From: Cellulosimicrobium sp. ES-005
GTDB lineage: Bacteria > Actinomycetota > Actinomycetes > Actinomycetales > Cellulomonadaceae
Assembly (NCBI RefSeq): GCF_040448685.1
Contig: NZ_CP159290.1
Span: 2,976,001 to 3,040,000 of the forward strand
DNA: 64,000 bases
Direction of reading: 5' to 3'
Shown piece by piece: positions 32,759 through 40,935 of this stretch (its first letter is position 1; every line of letters starts with the position of its first letter). The notes beneath the pieces were generated by a model, which saw only the letters and a program-made list of their open reading frames with translations, did not search any database and was not told the origin of the DNA. Made by a program: the position numbers and the translations under genes.

Positions 32759-33435
32759 GACCCGGACGCCGGCACGAGGTCGAGGCCGAACTCGACGCTG
32801 CCCGCGTCGTCGACCGTGACGAACCCGAGGCTCGGTGCCTCGACGTCGAAGTCGGAGAACGTGATCGGCACGCTCCCGACGACCTGGACGCCGCCGGCGG
32901 TCGTGCCGACCTGCGCCTCGACCGTGACGGCCTGCGTCACGCCGTGGATCGTCAGGTCTCCCGCGAGCTCGACGTCCGCCGAGCCGGTGGGCAGCTGGAC
33001 GGGGGACGTGAGCGCGAACGTCGCCGTCGGGTAGGTCCCGACCTCGAGCGCGTCGCCTCGGAAGTACGCGTCGCGCGGCGGCTCGTCGGTCGCGACGCTC
33101 GCCATGTCGACCTCCACCGTCGCCGCGGTGAGCGTGCCGTCGGCGACGGTGAACGACCCCGTGACCTCGTCGGTCCTGCCGGTGACCGTGACGTCCTCGC
33201 CCTGGAGCACCTCGTGGACGCGGTACCCGGCGTAGGAGCCGTCGGCCACGGTCCAGTCGCCCGCGAGGCTCGCCGGGTCGAGCGCGCCCGCGTCGCCCGA
33301 CGGCGCGTCGAGCGTCGGCTCCTCGGCCGCGGCCCGGTTGGACCAGTCCGCGTACAGGCCGGGGCCGACCACGACCGCGGCACCGCCCAGCACCACGACA
33401 CCGACCCCCACGAGCACCTTCGTCCTCCTGCGCAC
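32755..33435 (-). CDS. YceI-like secreted or membrane-anchored lipocalin-fold protein
   Basis: A 226-residue protein with an N-terminal hydrophobic anchor (about 6-28: KVLVGVGVVVLGGAAVVVGPGLYADW). A YceI domain follows (about 50-222), recognisable by LAGDWTVADGSYAGYRVHEVL, VTGRTDEVTGSFTVADG, RDAYFRGDALEVGTYPTATF and LAGDLTIHGVTQAVTVEAQV. YceI proteins bind isoprenoids or similar lipids. The GTG start has GGGAGGAG upstream. It is the first gene of the YceI-sigma-anti-sigma operon and divergent from the lipoprotein gene at 33609. Confidence 0.9.
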   Translation of the reverse strand: MRRRTKVLVGVGVVVLGGAAVVVGPGLYADWSNRAAAEEPTLDAPSGDAGALDPASLAGDWTVADGSYAGYRVHEVLQGEDVTVTGRTDEVTGSFTVADGTLTAATVEVDMASVATDEPPRDAYFRGDALEVGTYPTATFALTSPVQLPTGSADVELAGDLTIHGVTQAVTVEAQVGTTAGGVQVVGSVPITFSDFDVEAPSLGFVTVDDAGSVEFGLDLVPASGS

Positions 33436-33499
33436 GTCCGCTCCTCCCGATCATCCTCCGTCGACCCCGTCACCCAGGGAGACGAGGCAGCCGCCCGAT

Positions 33500-33537
33500 C
33501 GGTTCAGTCGAGTCTCGCCGTGCGATCGGATGAACCG
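33500..33537. promoter_or_regulatory. Inverted repeats in the divergent YceI/lipoprotein promoter region
   Basis: CGGTTCA (33500-33506) and TGAACCG (33531-33537) form an inverted pair, each followed in its own direction by a possible transcribed gene. Between and beyond them CTCGCCGTGC (33514-33523) pairs with GCACGGCGAG (33537-33546). The arrangement could be two opposed -35 elements of an ECF-type promoter or an operator. No confident -10 is seen. Confidence 0.35.
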
Positions 33538-33608
33538 CACGGCGAGCCGCGTCGTCGTGAGAGTAGGGGCCGTGCTCGCGACCCCGACCGTCCTCTCGAG
33601 GAGTCGAC

Positions 33609-34187
33609 ATGCGACGCACCCTGACCACTACCGCCCCGGCCCGGACCGCCCGCGCCGCCCCCGCCGTCGTGCTCGTCGCCGTGCTGGTCGGCGTGCTCGG
33701 CGGGTGCTCCGGCGGGGGAGGCGGCCTCTACGGCGGGGGCGGGAGCAGCCCGTCCACGGACTCCGGCACGACGAGCGACGGCGCGACCGGCGACGGCACG
33801 GGGTCCGGGCCGGCCCTCGGGACGGCAGACTCCTCGCTCGGCACCATCGTGGTCGACGGACAGGGGATGACCGTCTACTACTACGACAAGGACACGAAGG
33901 GCTCCGGGACGAGCGCGTGCGAGGGCGAGTGCGCCGCCGCGTGGCCCGCGGTCCACGCGGCGAGCGCGGAGCCCGAGGTCGAGGGCGTCACGGCGGAGGT
34001 CGGCACGATCACCGGCGTCGACGGCGAGCTCCAGGTCACGGTCGACGGCCGCCCCGTCTACACGTACGCGGCCGACCAGGCCGAGGGAGACGTGTCAGGT
34101 CAGGGGGTCAACGGCGTCTGGCACGTCGTCGCGCCGGACGGCACCGAGATCATGGACGCGGCCCCCGCCGCCGGGTCGGGCTACTGA
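33609..34187 (+). CDS. Secreted lipoprotein, COG4315 repeat family
   Basis: A 192-residue lipoprotein with a signal (about 1-33) ending in lipobox GVLGGCSGG, a Gly/Ser/Thr/Asp-rich linker of about 40 residues, then two copies of the secreted-repeat unit. The first is LGTIVVDGQGMTVYYYDKDTKG with ACEGECAAAWPAV (two Cys). The second is LQVTVDGRPVYTYAADQAEGDVSGQ followed by WHVVAPDG. The family is widespread on actinobacterial surfaces; its function is unknown. It is divergent from the YceI-sigma operon and may belong to the same sigma regulon. Confidence 0.87.
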   Translation: MRRTLTTTAPARTARAAPAVVLVAVLVGVLGGCSGGGGGLYGGGGSSPSTDSGTTSDGATGDGTGSGPALGTADSSLGTIVVDGQGMTVYYYDKDTKGSGTSACEGECAAAWPAVHAASAEPEVEGVTAEVGTITGVDGELQVTVDGRPVYTYAADQAEGDVSGQGVNGVWHVVAPDGTEIMDAAPAAGSGY

Positions 34188-34230
34188 CCGACGCCCGGTC
34201 CTGGCCCGGACGGGCCCCGCGCCGGCCCGG

Positions 34231-34296
34231 TCACGGGTGGTCGAGCGGCGGCGAGCTCAGGCAGAACGGGTGGCCGTCCGGGTCCGCCGTGGTCAG
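34231..34296 (-). pseudogene. Possible 3' remnant of a glyoxalase/VOC family gene
   Basis: In the minus strand, the frame ending at the stop at 34231-34233 reads [30 protein letters not shown] is the characteristic C-terminal strand of glyoxalase-like VOC proteins. The rest of the frame upstream runs antisense-like through the endonuclease gene in another phase and shows no VOC features. It therefore looks like about 20 terminal codons left when the rest was replaced or deleted, abutting the endonuclease stop. Short length makes chance resemblance possible. Confidence 0.45.
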
Positions 34297-35075
34297 CCGA
34301 CCTGCTCGCGCAGCCACGCGACGTCGGTCGGGACGTCGGCGTGCGTCTCGCAGACGACCGACGTTCCGGCCGCCCGGACGACGCCGAGCAGGGCCTCGGG
34401 GTCGATCGTGCCCGCCGTGAGGCCGGCGTGGCGGTCGGCGCCCGACCCGGCGGTGTCGCGGCTGTTGTTGAGGTGCACGAGGTCGACGCGGCCGGTGATC
34501 GCGCGCACGTCGTCGACCGCCGTCGTGAGGTCGATGCCGCCCGCCCACGCGTGGCACGTGTCGAGGCAGAACCCGACGTTCTCGGCGCCGTCGGCCTGCT
34601 GCACGGCAGCCCACAGTCCCTCGATCCGGTCGAGGCGGCGGGCCATCGAGAAGTCGCCCCCGGCGGTGTTCTCGATGTACACGGTGACGTCCGTCTGGAG
34701 CGCGTCGATCGCCTTGCGCCAGTTGTCGAACCCCTTCTCCGGGTCCTCCTTCGCGGTGACGTGCCCGCCGTGGACCACGACGCCCGTGGCGCCGACCGCC
34801 GCGGCGCCGTCGACGATCTGCTGGAGCAGCTTGCGGCTGGGGATGCGGATGCGGTTGTTGGGGCTCGCGACGTTGATGACGTACGGCGCGTGCACGACGA
34901 GCTCGAGGTCCGCCGCCGCGGCCGCGGCCTTCAGCGCCTCCGCGCCGCCGGGAAAGGTGAACTCCGGTCCCTTCCAGGACTGGGGGTCGCCGAGGAAGAT
35001 CTGGACGACGTCCGCGCCGATGCTCGCTGCCTGCGCGATGACGTCCGACTGGTCGAGGTGGGCTCCGATCCGCAT
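34293..35075 (-). CDS. nfo: Deoxyribonuclease IV (endonuclease IV family)
   Basis: A 260-residue AP endonuclease of the xylose-isomerase-like TIM barrel fold, which cuts DNA at abasic sites. Metal-ligand motifs are visible: [11 protein letters not shown] at the start, [68 protein letters not shown] and VVCETHAD. The length is close to the usual 260-285. The ATG is internal to no other gene. Its 3' end abuts a short glyoxalase-like remnant. Confidence 0.9.
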   Translation of the reverse strand: MRIGAHLDQSDVIAQAASIGADVVQIFLGDPQSWKGPEFTFPGGAEALKAAAAAADLELVVHAPYVINVASPNNRIRIPSRKLLQQIVDGAAAVGATGVVVHGGHVTAKEDPEKGFDNWRKAIDALQTDVTVYIENTAGGDFSMARRLDRIEGLWAAVQQADGAENVGFCLDTCHAWAGGIDLTTAVDDVRAITGRVDLVHLNNSRDTAGSGADRHAGLTAGTIDPEALLGVVRAAGTSVVCETHADVPTDVAWLREQVG

Positions 35076-35156
35076 GGGGACCAACCTACGCGGAGCCGCC
35101 CACGGGCGCGGAGCGGGCCGGGAGACGGTCGGCCCGGCACCGTCGAGCAGAAAATC

Positions 35157-35174
35157 CATCAGTTTGATTTATAC
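35157..35174 (+). promoter_or_regulatory. AT-rich promoter/operator motif before the GH39 gene
   Basis: CATCAGTTTGATTTAT at 35157-35172, with TTATAC (35169-35174) as a good -10 box; no -35 consensus lies 17 nt upstream. The pattern CATCnnnTTGATTTAT recurs at 43168-43183 before the CUT1 binding protein, again merging into the -10 box. The likely binder is the ROK regulator encoded at 36927-38144. Confidence 0.6.
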
Positions 35175-35245
35175 TCGCTCCCACGGCGCGAGCGCGTCGA
35201 GCGCCCGTGCGTCGGCACGTCGCGCGCACCCGACGAGGAGGACGA

Positions 35246-36835
35246 GTGGCCGAGCCGATCACCCTGCACGCGAGCGCGACGGAGGCGGGGCGACCCCTGA
35301 CCCACTTCTGGAGCACGGTCGTCGGCGCCGGGCGCGCGAACGAGGGGCTGCGCGCCGACTGGCAACGCCACCTCGCGGCCGTGCGTGCGGAGTGCGGGTT
35401 CGAGTACGTGCGGTTCCACGGCCTCCTGCACGACGACATGTTCGTCTACACCGAGCGCGAGGACGGCACGCCCGTCCTCAACTTCCAGTACGTCGACGCG
35501 CTCTTCGACGCGCTGCTCGACGCCGGGGTGCGGCCGTTCGTCGAGCTCGGCTTCAGCCCTCGTGCGCTCGCCCGGGAGACGGAGACCGTGTTCTGGTGGG
35601 GCGCGCACGGCGCCCCGCCCGTCGACCTCGACCGGTGGTCGTTCCTCGTGCGCTCGCTCGTCGAGCACTGGGTCGCGCGCTACGGCCTCGCCGAGGTCCG
35701 CGAGTGGTACTTCGAGGTGTGGAACGAGGCCAACCTGCGCGGCTTCTTCCGCGGCACGCGCAGCGAGTACCTCGCCCTCTACGCGGCGTCGGCCCGGGCC
35801 GTGAAGGCCGTCGACGAGCGCCTGCGCGTGGGCGGCCCCGCGACGTCGAACTTCGTGCCCGACGCCCGCTTTGACGGGGAGGACGAGGACTTCCAGGTGC
35901 ACGAGGCGACGCTCGGCGCCGACCTCGACGCCCTCGACTGGAAGCCCGTGTGGCTCGAGGCGTTCCTCGACTTCTGTGAGCGTGAACACCTGCCCGTCGA
36001 CTTCGTCTCGACGCACCCGTACCCCACCGACTGGGCGCTCGACGAGCACGGCCAGGGCGCGCGCCTGACGCGCGAGGTCGACGCGACCCCCAAGGACCTC
36101 GCCCTCCTGCGCCGCCTCGTGGACGCGAGCGCGTTCCCCGACGCGGAGATCCACCTCACCGAGTGGAACTCGTCGTCCTCGCCCCGTGACTTCACGCACG
36201 ACACCGTGCCCGCCGCCGTCTACGTCGTCCGGTCCGTGCTGCGCTCGATCGGGACCGTCGACTCCCTCGCGTACTGGACGTTCACCGACGTCTTCGAGGA
36301 GGGCGGCGCGGGCGACGAGATGTTCCACGGCGGGTTCGGCATGATCACGCTCCAGGGCGTGCCCAAGCCGACGTTCCACGCCTACCGCATGCTGCACGCG
36401 CTCGGCGGCACGCTCCTCGCGACGGCGGACGACGGCGTCGTGACGCGCGACGACGCGACCGGCCGCGTCACGGCGCTCGTGCACCACTACCCGGCCGAGG
36501 TCACGCGCTCGGTCCCCGCCTCGTTCGACGACCGCGCCGTCGCCGACGCGACGGAGGCGGCGGGCTCGCCTCGCGACGTCGCGCTCGTCGTCGAAGGCCT
36601 GGCGCCCGGCGCCGTCGTCGAGCTCGAGACGCTCGACCCCGAGCACGCCAACCCGGTCGCCGCGTGGCGCGCGATGGGCGCGCCGTCGTCGCCGACGCGC
36701 GAGCAGACCGCGCTCCTCGACGCCGCCGCCCGCGCGACGCGGCGCGAGTCCGTGGTCGTCCCCGCCGACGGCGTCCTGCGGGTCGAGCGCACGCTCGCGC
36801 CCTGGTCGCTCCTCCTCGCCCGACAGGTCGCGTGA
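35246..36835 (+). CDS. Glycoside hydrolase family 39 (beta-xylosidase-like)
   Basis: A 529-residue cytosolic glycosidase. The TIM barrel covers about 10-360. The acid/base Glu lies in WYFEVWNEANLRGFF (the NE pair) and the nucleophile Glu in IHLTEWNSS. YVRFHGLLHDDMFVY and FVELGFSPRALA are typical GH39 blocks. The last 110 residues make a beta-domain (ALVVEGLAPGAVVELETLD, ending in WSLLLARQVA). There is no signal peptide, so it should act on imported oligosaccharides. The GTG start has GAGGAGG 5 nt upstream. The ROK regulator gene follows 91 nt later. Confidence 0.9.
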   Translation: MAEPITLHASATEAGRPLTHFWSTVVGAGRANEGLRADWQRHLAAVRAECGFEYVRFHGLLHDDMFVYTEREDGTPVLNFQYVDALFDALLDAGVRPFVELGFSPRALARETETVFWWGAHGAPPVDLDRWSFLVRSLVEHWVARYGLAEVREWYFEVWNEANLRGFFRGTRSEYLALYAASARAVKAVDERLRVGGPATSNFVPDARFDGEDEDFQVHEATLGADLDALDWKPVWLEAFLDFCEREHLPVDFVSTHPYPTDWALDEHGQGARLTREVDATPKDLALLRRLVDASAFPDAEIHLTEWNSSSSPRDFTHDTVPAAVYVVRSVLRSIGTVDSLAYWTFTDVFEEGGAGDEMFHGGFGMITLQGVPKPTFHAYRMLHALGGTLLATADDGVVTRDDATGRVTALVHHYPAEVTRSVPASFDDRAVADATEAAGSPRDVALVVEGLAPGAVVELETLDPEHANPVAAWRAMGAPSSPTREQTALLDAAARATRRESVVVPADGVLRVERTLAPWSLLLARQVA

Positions 36836-36885
36836 GGGGCCGGACCATGCCCGCCGGTGGGAAGATGTGGCGGGGCGGGCGCCCG

Positions 36886-36907
36886 GCCCGGTCGTCGTCG
36901 ACCGGGC
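36886..36907 (+). terminator. Hairpin between the GH39 and ROK genes
   Basis: Perfect 9-bp arms GCCCGGTCG and CGACCGGGC with a TCGT loop, 20 nt before the ROK start codon. It could attenuate read-through from the GH39 gene into the regulator gene or sit in the regulator leader. Confidence 0.45.
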
Positions 36908-36926
36908 GCGAGCAAGGAGGCAGGGC

Positions 36927-38144
36927 GTGACGATCGACCAGGCGGAGCCGCAGGCGGGCGCGCAGTCCGCGGTGCGCCGCGGCACCAACCTGCCGCGCAT
37001 GGGCGACTTCAACGAGTCCGTCATCCTCGACGCGATCCGGCGCGCGCCGGAGGGGCTGAGCCGCGTCGAGCTCGCCGGAGCGACGGGCCTGTCGGCGCAG
37101 ACCGTGTCGAACATCTGCCGCCGGCTCCTCGAGTCGGGCCTCGTCGCCGAGGCGGGCAAGAAGAGCGGCCGCGCGGGCAAGCCGCGCACGGTTCTCCAGA
37201 TCGTGCCCGGCGGCCGGTACGCCCTCGGCGTCCACCTCGACCCGGCAGTGATCACGTACGTGGTGCTCGACCTCGCTGGGCGCGTCGTCCACAGCCTCCG
37301 GCGCCCCACGCCCGCGGTGGTCGACCAGGAGTCGACCATCGCCGCGATGGCCGAGACGATCGACGCCGTCATCGACGCGTCCGGCGCGGACCGGGACCGC
37401 ATCCTCGGGCTCGGGATCGCCGTGCCGGGGCCGATCGACCTCGCGAGCGGGTCCGTCGTCGACCCGCCCCGCCTCGAGGGGTGGGGGCGCGTCCCGCTGC
37501 GCGACCGCCTCGCCGAGGCGACCGGGCTCCCCGTCCTCATGGACAAGGACGTCATCGCGGCCGCCGTCGCCGAGCGGTGGGCCGGTGCGGCGACGCACTC
37601 GGGCAACTTCCTCTTCTTCTACCTCGGCGCCGGGTCGGGCATGGGCGTGGTGGTCGACGACGTCGTGCTGCGCGGCGCGTCCGGCAACGCTGGCGAGGTC
37701 GGCGGCCTCGACGCGAACTGCACCACGCGCGCCCTGGTCAACGAGGCGGTCGCCGCCGGCGTGCTCGACGCCGTCCCCGGCCGCGGCCCGAGCGTCGAGG
37801 GGGAGCAGCTCGCCCGGCTCGTCGAGCTCGCGGCGGCGGGGGAGCGCGGCGCGCAGGTCATCATCGACCGCTGGGCGCGGCGCGTCGGCACGGGTGTCGC
37901 CGCGGCCGCGGCCCTCCTCGACTCCGAGCTCGTCGTGTTCGGCGGACCCAACTGGCCGCTGCTCTCGCGGCGGTTCTTCGCGACGGTCGAGCCGATGATC
38001 TCCAGCTCGCCGTTCGTCGACAAGATGCACGACATCCGCGTCGTCAGCACGCACCTCGGCGAGGACGTCGGTGCCGTCGGCGCCGCCTGCCTCGTGCTCG
38101 ACCAGACCCTCTCGCCCCAGCCCCAGGCCCTCCTCCTCGGCTGA
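36927..38144 (+). CDS. ROK family transcriptional regulator
   Basis: A 405-residue XylR/NagC-type repressor. The N-terminal winged HTH lies at about 20-85 (FNESVILDAIRRAPEGLSRV, LAGATGLSAQTVSNICRRLL). The ROK domain follows with GLGIAVPGPIDL and LPVLMDKDVIAAAVAERWAG. The sugar/zinc region reads GEVGGLDANCTTRALVNEAV, so the CxCGxxGCxE zinc cluster of classical ROK proteins is absent. The GTG start has AAGGAGG 5 nt before it. It probably controls GH39 and the CUT1 importer through the CATCnnnTTGATTTAT motif; this rests on position and the shared motif only. Confidence 0.88.
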   Translation: MTIDQAEPQAGAQSAVRRGTNLPRMGDFNESVILDAIRRAPEGLSRVELAGATGLSAQTVSNICRRLLESGLVAEAGKKSGRAGKPRTVLQIVPGGRYALGVHLDPAVITYVVLDLAGRVVHSLRRPTPAVVDQESTIAAMAETIDAVIDASGADRDRILGLGIAVPGPIDLASGSVVDPPRLEGWGRVPLRDRLAEATGLPVLMDKDVIAAAVAERWAGAATHSGNFLFFYLGAGSGMGVVVDDVVLRGASGNAGEVGGLDANCTTRALVNEAVAAGVLDAVPGRGPSVEGEQLARLVELAAAGERGAQVIIDRWARRVGTGVAAAAALLDSELVVFGGPNWPLLSRRFFATVEPMISSSPFVDKMHDIRVVSTHLGEDVGAVGAACLVLDQTLSPQPQALLLG

Positions 38145-38167
38145 GGGCGAGGTCCGGCCGACCGGGG

Positions 38168-39205
38168 TCAGCGGTCCTTCGCGAGGTCCGTCGGGCGCCG
38201 GAGCGCGAGGTCTGCGGTCGCGGCGAGGGTGACGACGGCCCAGGTCCCGGCGAGGACCAGCCCCCACAGGACGGGCGTCGTCGGATCGAGATAGCGGGCG
38301 TGGAGCGCGACGGCGGCCAGCGTCGTCGCCGTCGCGGCGACGCCCGCGACGAGGAGGGTCTCGAGCGCGACGAGGACGAGCAGCGAGCGTGCGGACGTGC
38401 CCGAGAGCCGGTACACGGCGAGCTCGCTCGCGCGCAGCCGGTACGTGACGGCGGTGGTGACGGCGCCCAGGAGCCCCAGGAGCACGGGCAGGAAGCGGCT
38501 CGGCCGGTCGAGGAACGCCTGCACCGGGTCGCTCGTCGCCCGCAGCGCCTCGGTGCCGACCACGGCGTTGCCGCTCACGTGCAGCGAGGCGATCTGGGTC
38601 GCGGCGACGTCGTCGAGGGCCACGAGGGGGTCGAGCACGACGACGCAGCGCTCGACCTGGGCGTCGTCGGGCCGGAGGGGCACCGTCAGGGAACGGCCCG
38701 TCCCGACCCCCTCGCGCAGGGCCGGGGTCCGCGCGGAGTCGAGCGCCTCGTCGCCGACGAGCACGCGCTGGTCCGCGGGCCCGGTCCGGTCGAGCAGGCC
38801 CGCGCCGACGAGGGCGTCGACGTCGGCGAGCCCGGGGACGAGGGCGGTCGACGCACGCTGCACGGGGACGTCCGGCCCGACGGGCACGACGAGCGCGCTG
38901 CCGCCCGGGACGACCGCTCCCGCGGCCTCGACCCCCGGCGCTCCCGCGAGCGCCTCGCACGACGCGCGTGAGACGAGGGCGGGCTGGTCGGGGTTCGCCT
39001 GCATGTAGCTGACGACGCCGCGCCCGCGTTCGGCGAGATCGTCCAGCTCGTCCTGGAGCGACGCGGTCTCGAGCGCGACGAAGGCGGCGGTGCCCGACCC
39101 GAGCACGACGGCGAGCGCGACCGCGGGAAGCAGCCGTGCGGAGCGGCCGACGGTGTTGCGCAGGGCCTCGCGCGCGAGGTCGGCGACGCGCCAACCGTCA
39201 CGCAC
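38168..39205 (-). CDS. FtsX/MacB-type ABC permease-like protein
   Basis: A 345-residue membrane protein. One N-terminal helix lies at about 24-44 (LLPAVALAVVLGSGTAAFVAL), then a 200-residue extracytoplasmic domain with two Cys (ASCEAL, ERCVVV). Three C-terminal helices (about 245-335) include LPVLLGLLGAVTTAVTYRLR. This 1+3 topology is that of FtsX/MacB/LolC mechanotransmission permeases. The GTG start overlaps the ATPase stop by 8 nt. It is the last gene of a four-gene operon with ATPase, peptidoglycan-binding membrane protein and lipoprotein. Confidence 0.75.
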   Translation of the reverse strand: MRDGWRVADLAREALRNTVGRSARLLPAVALAVVLGSGTAAFVALETASLQDELDDLAERGRGVVSYMQANPDQPALVSRASCEALAGAPGVEAAGAVVPGGSALVVPVGPDVPVQRASTALVPGLADVDALVGAGLLDRTGPADQRVLVGDEALDSARTPALREGVGTGRSLTVPLRPDDAQVERCVVVLDPLVALDDVAATQIASLHVSGNAVVGTEALRATSDPVQAFLDRPSRFLPVLLGLLGAVTTAVTYRLRASELAVYRLSGTSARSLLVLVALETLLVAGVAATATTLAAVALHARYLDPTTPVLWGLVLAGTWAVVTLAATADLALRRPTDLAKDR

Positions 39206-39833
39206 GGACGACCGCCTCCCGCCGGAGCGGGACGGTCGCGTCGGCTGCGGCGACGAGCACCGGGTCGTGGGTCGCGATGACGATCGTCGCGTGCGACACG
39301 AGCCCGGCGAGGATCCGGGCGACGAGCTCGGTGTTGGCGGCGTCGAGGTTCGCCGACGGCTCGTCGGCGAGGATGAGCTCCTTGCCCGACGCGAGGGCGC
39401 GCGCGAGCGCGACCCGTTGGAGCTCGCCGCCGGACAGGCGCCGGGCCTGCTCGTCGGCCCGGTCCGCGAGCCCGACCTGGTCGAGCGCGGCGCGCGCGGT
39501 GTCCCGGGCCTCTCGTCCGGGGCGGCCCGCCGCGAGCGGCGCGACGAGGACGTTGTCGAGGACCGAGCGGCGCCCCAGCGCGTTGGACCCCTGGGGGACC
39601 CAGGCGACGACGCCGGGCGAGGGCGGTCGGGGCGCTCCGTCGATCCCGTGGAGCTCGATCCGCCCGGTCGCGAGCGGCTGGTACCCCGCGACGGCGGCGA
39701 GGAGCGACGACTTGCCGCTGCCGGACGGCCCGACGAGCGCGGTGACGCGCGCGGGCTCGAACGTCGCGGTCAGCCCGGCGAACACCGGGACGGGCCCGAA
39801 CGCGATGGCGGCGTCGATCACGTCCACGCGCAC
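39198..39833 (-). CDS. ABC transporter ATPase (LolD/MacB-like)
   Basis: A 211-residue nucleotide-binding protein: Walker A VGPSGSGKSSLL, Q-loop WVPQGSNALG, signature LSGGELQRVALARALA, Walker B LILADEPSANLD and switch IATHDP. The size and sequence fit the LolD/FtsE/MacB group that works with FtsX-like permeases. It starts at a GTG 4 nt after the stop of the peptidoglycan-binding protein gene and overlaps the permease gene. Probably energises envelope work or export of a peptide or lipid. Confidence 0.9.
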   Translation of the reverse strand: MRVDVIDAAIAFGPVPVFAGLTATFEPARVTALVGPSGSGKSSLLAAVAGYQPLATGRIELHGIDGAPRPPSPGVVAWVPQGSNALGRRSVLDNVLVAPLAAGRPGREARDTARAALDQVGLADRADEQARRLSGGELQRVALARALASGKELILADEPSANLDAANTELVARILAGLVSHATIVIATHDPVLVAAADATVPLRREAVVRA

Positions 39834-39837
39834 GCCG

Positions 39838-40935
39838 CTACCCGCACCCTGACGTACCGGTGGCCTGCGTCGCGTCGCGCAGCACGCGGGAGCCGACGAG
39901 GTCGGCGTCGACGAGCACCGTCGCGAGCTCGTTCCCGGGTTCCGCGACCTCGAGCCGGCGGGGCTGCGCCGCGGCCGTGGAGCCGTCGCTCAGCAGGACG
40001 CACGTCGTGCCGTCGTGGTCCACGCGCACGGCCGTCGAGGGGACGGCACCGCGCTCCGCCGGGTCCTGGAGCGCGAGGATCGCGCCCCGGTAGCGCACCG
40101 TCGACGTCGACTCGTCCGCGATCCGCTCGAGCGTGCCCGCGGCCGCGGCCTCCTCGAGCGCCGCCACGACGCCGTCCAGCTCGGCGCCCTGGGGCGCCGC
40201 GCTCGACATCGGTACCTCGACCTCGCCCAGGCGCAGCACGACCGGCTCCCGAGCGAGCCGGCCGAGACCGCCGCCCTCGGCGATCGGGGCCACGGTCAGC
40301 GCCTCCACGGGCTGCGAGCCCTCCAGCACCGCGTCGCCCGCCTCGACCCGGTCCCCCAGGCCGACGAGCGGACCGGTGACCGCCGGCACGGCGTCGTCGA
40401 CCCGCACGACGTACGAGAGGCGGAACTCCCCGTCCCGGGGAACCCCGAGGCGCTCCTGGAGCGCCCGGACCGCCTCGCGCGTCGCCGGGCCGAACCGGTC
40501 GTCGACGCCGACCGCGTCCAGGTACCCGAGCGACACGAGGTAGTCCCCGAGCGCGCGCACGTCCGCACCACGGTCACCCGGGCGCAGGTCGCGCCACAGC
40601 GGGTCGCCGCGGTACGCGAGCACGTCGACGCCGTCGACGGCGAACAGCGCCTGCCCGGCCACGACGGGACCCGCCTCGGTGAGCGCGGTGACGACTCCCC
40701 CCGCGGGAGCGCGGACCTCGGGAGCCACGGCACGCACCGTCGCGACCTCGACCGCGGTCCGTCCGTCGTCGGAACGGGCGCCGACCTCGACGACCGTCGG
40801 CGCCGGCACCGCGACGCTCCGCTCCTCCGCGGCGTCGACGAGCGGGAACGCCACGGCGACCGCGACCACGGGCACGGCCCACAGCGCCACCAACGGCGCC
40901 AAGCGCACCCAGCCACGGGACCGGTCGCTCCTCAC
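39838..40935 (-). CDS. Membrane-anchored peptidoglycan-binding protein, HlyD-like adaptor
   Basis: A 365-residue protein with an N-terminal membrane anchor (LAPLVALWAVPVVAVAVAFPLV). A short lipoyl-like hinge follows (VRAPAGGVVTALTEAGPVVAGQALFAVDG), then a PG_binding_1 domain (about 135-185: RPGDRGADVRALGDYLVSLG, FGPATREAVRALQERLG), and beta-rich domains with a C-terminal Cys pair (TTCVLL, TSGCG). This mix is typical of adaptor proteins paired with MacB-like ABC genes in actinobacteria. The GTG at 40935 overlaps the upstream lipoprotein stop (GTGA); an in-frame GTG at 40959 is an alternative. Confidence 0.82.
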   Translation of the reverse strand: MRSDRSRGWVRLAPLVALWAVPVVAVAVAFPLVDAAEERSVAVPAPTVVEVGARSDDGRTAVEVATVRAVAPEVRAPAGGVVTALTEAGPVVAGQALFAVDGVDVLAYRGDPLWRDLRPGDRGADVRALGDYLVSLGYLDAVGVDDRFGPATREAVRALQERLGVPRDGEFRLSYVVRVDDAVPAVTGPLVGLGDRVEAGDAVLEGSQPVEALTVAPIAEGGGLGRLAREPVVLRLGEVEVPMSSAAPQGAELDGVVAALEEAAAAGTLERIADESTSTVRYRGAILALQDPAERGAVPSTAVRVDHDGTTCVLLSDGSTAAAQPRRLEVAEPGNELATVLVDADLVGSRVLRDATQATGTSGCG

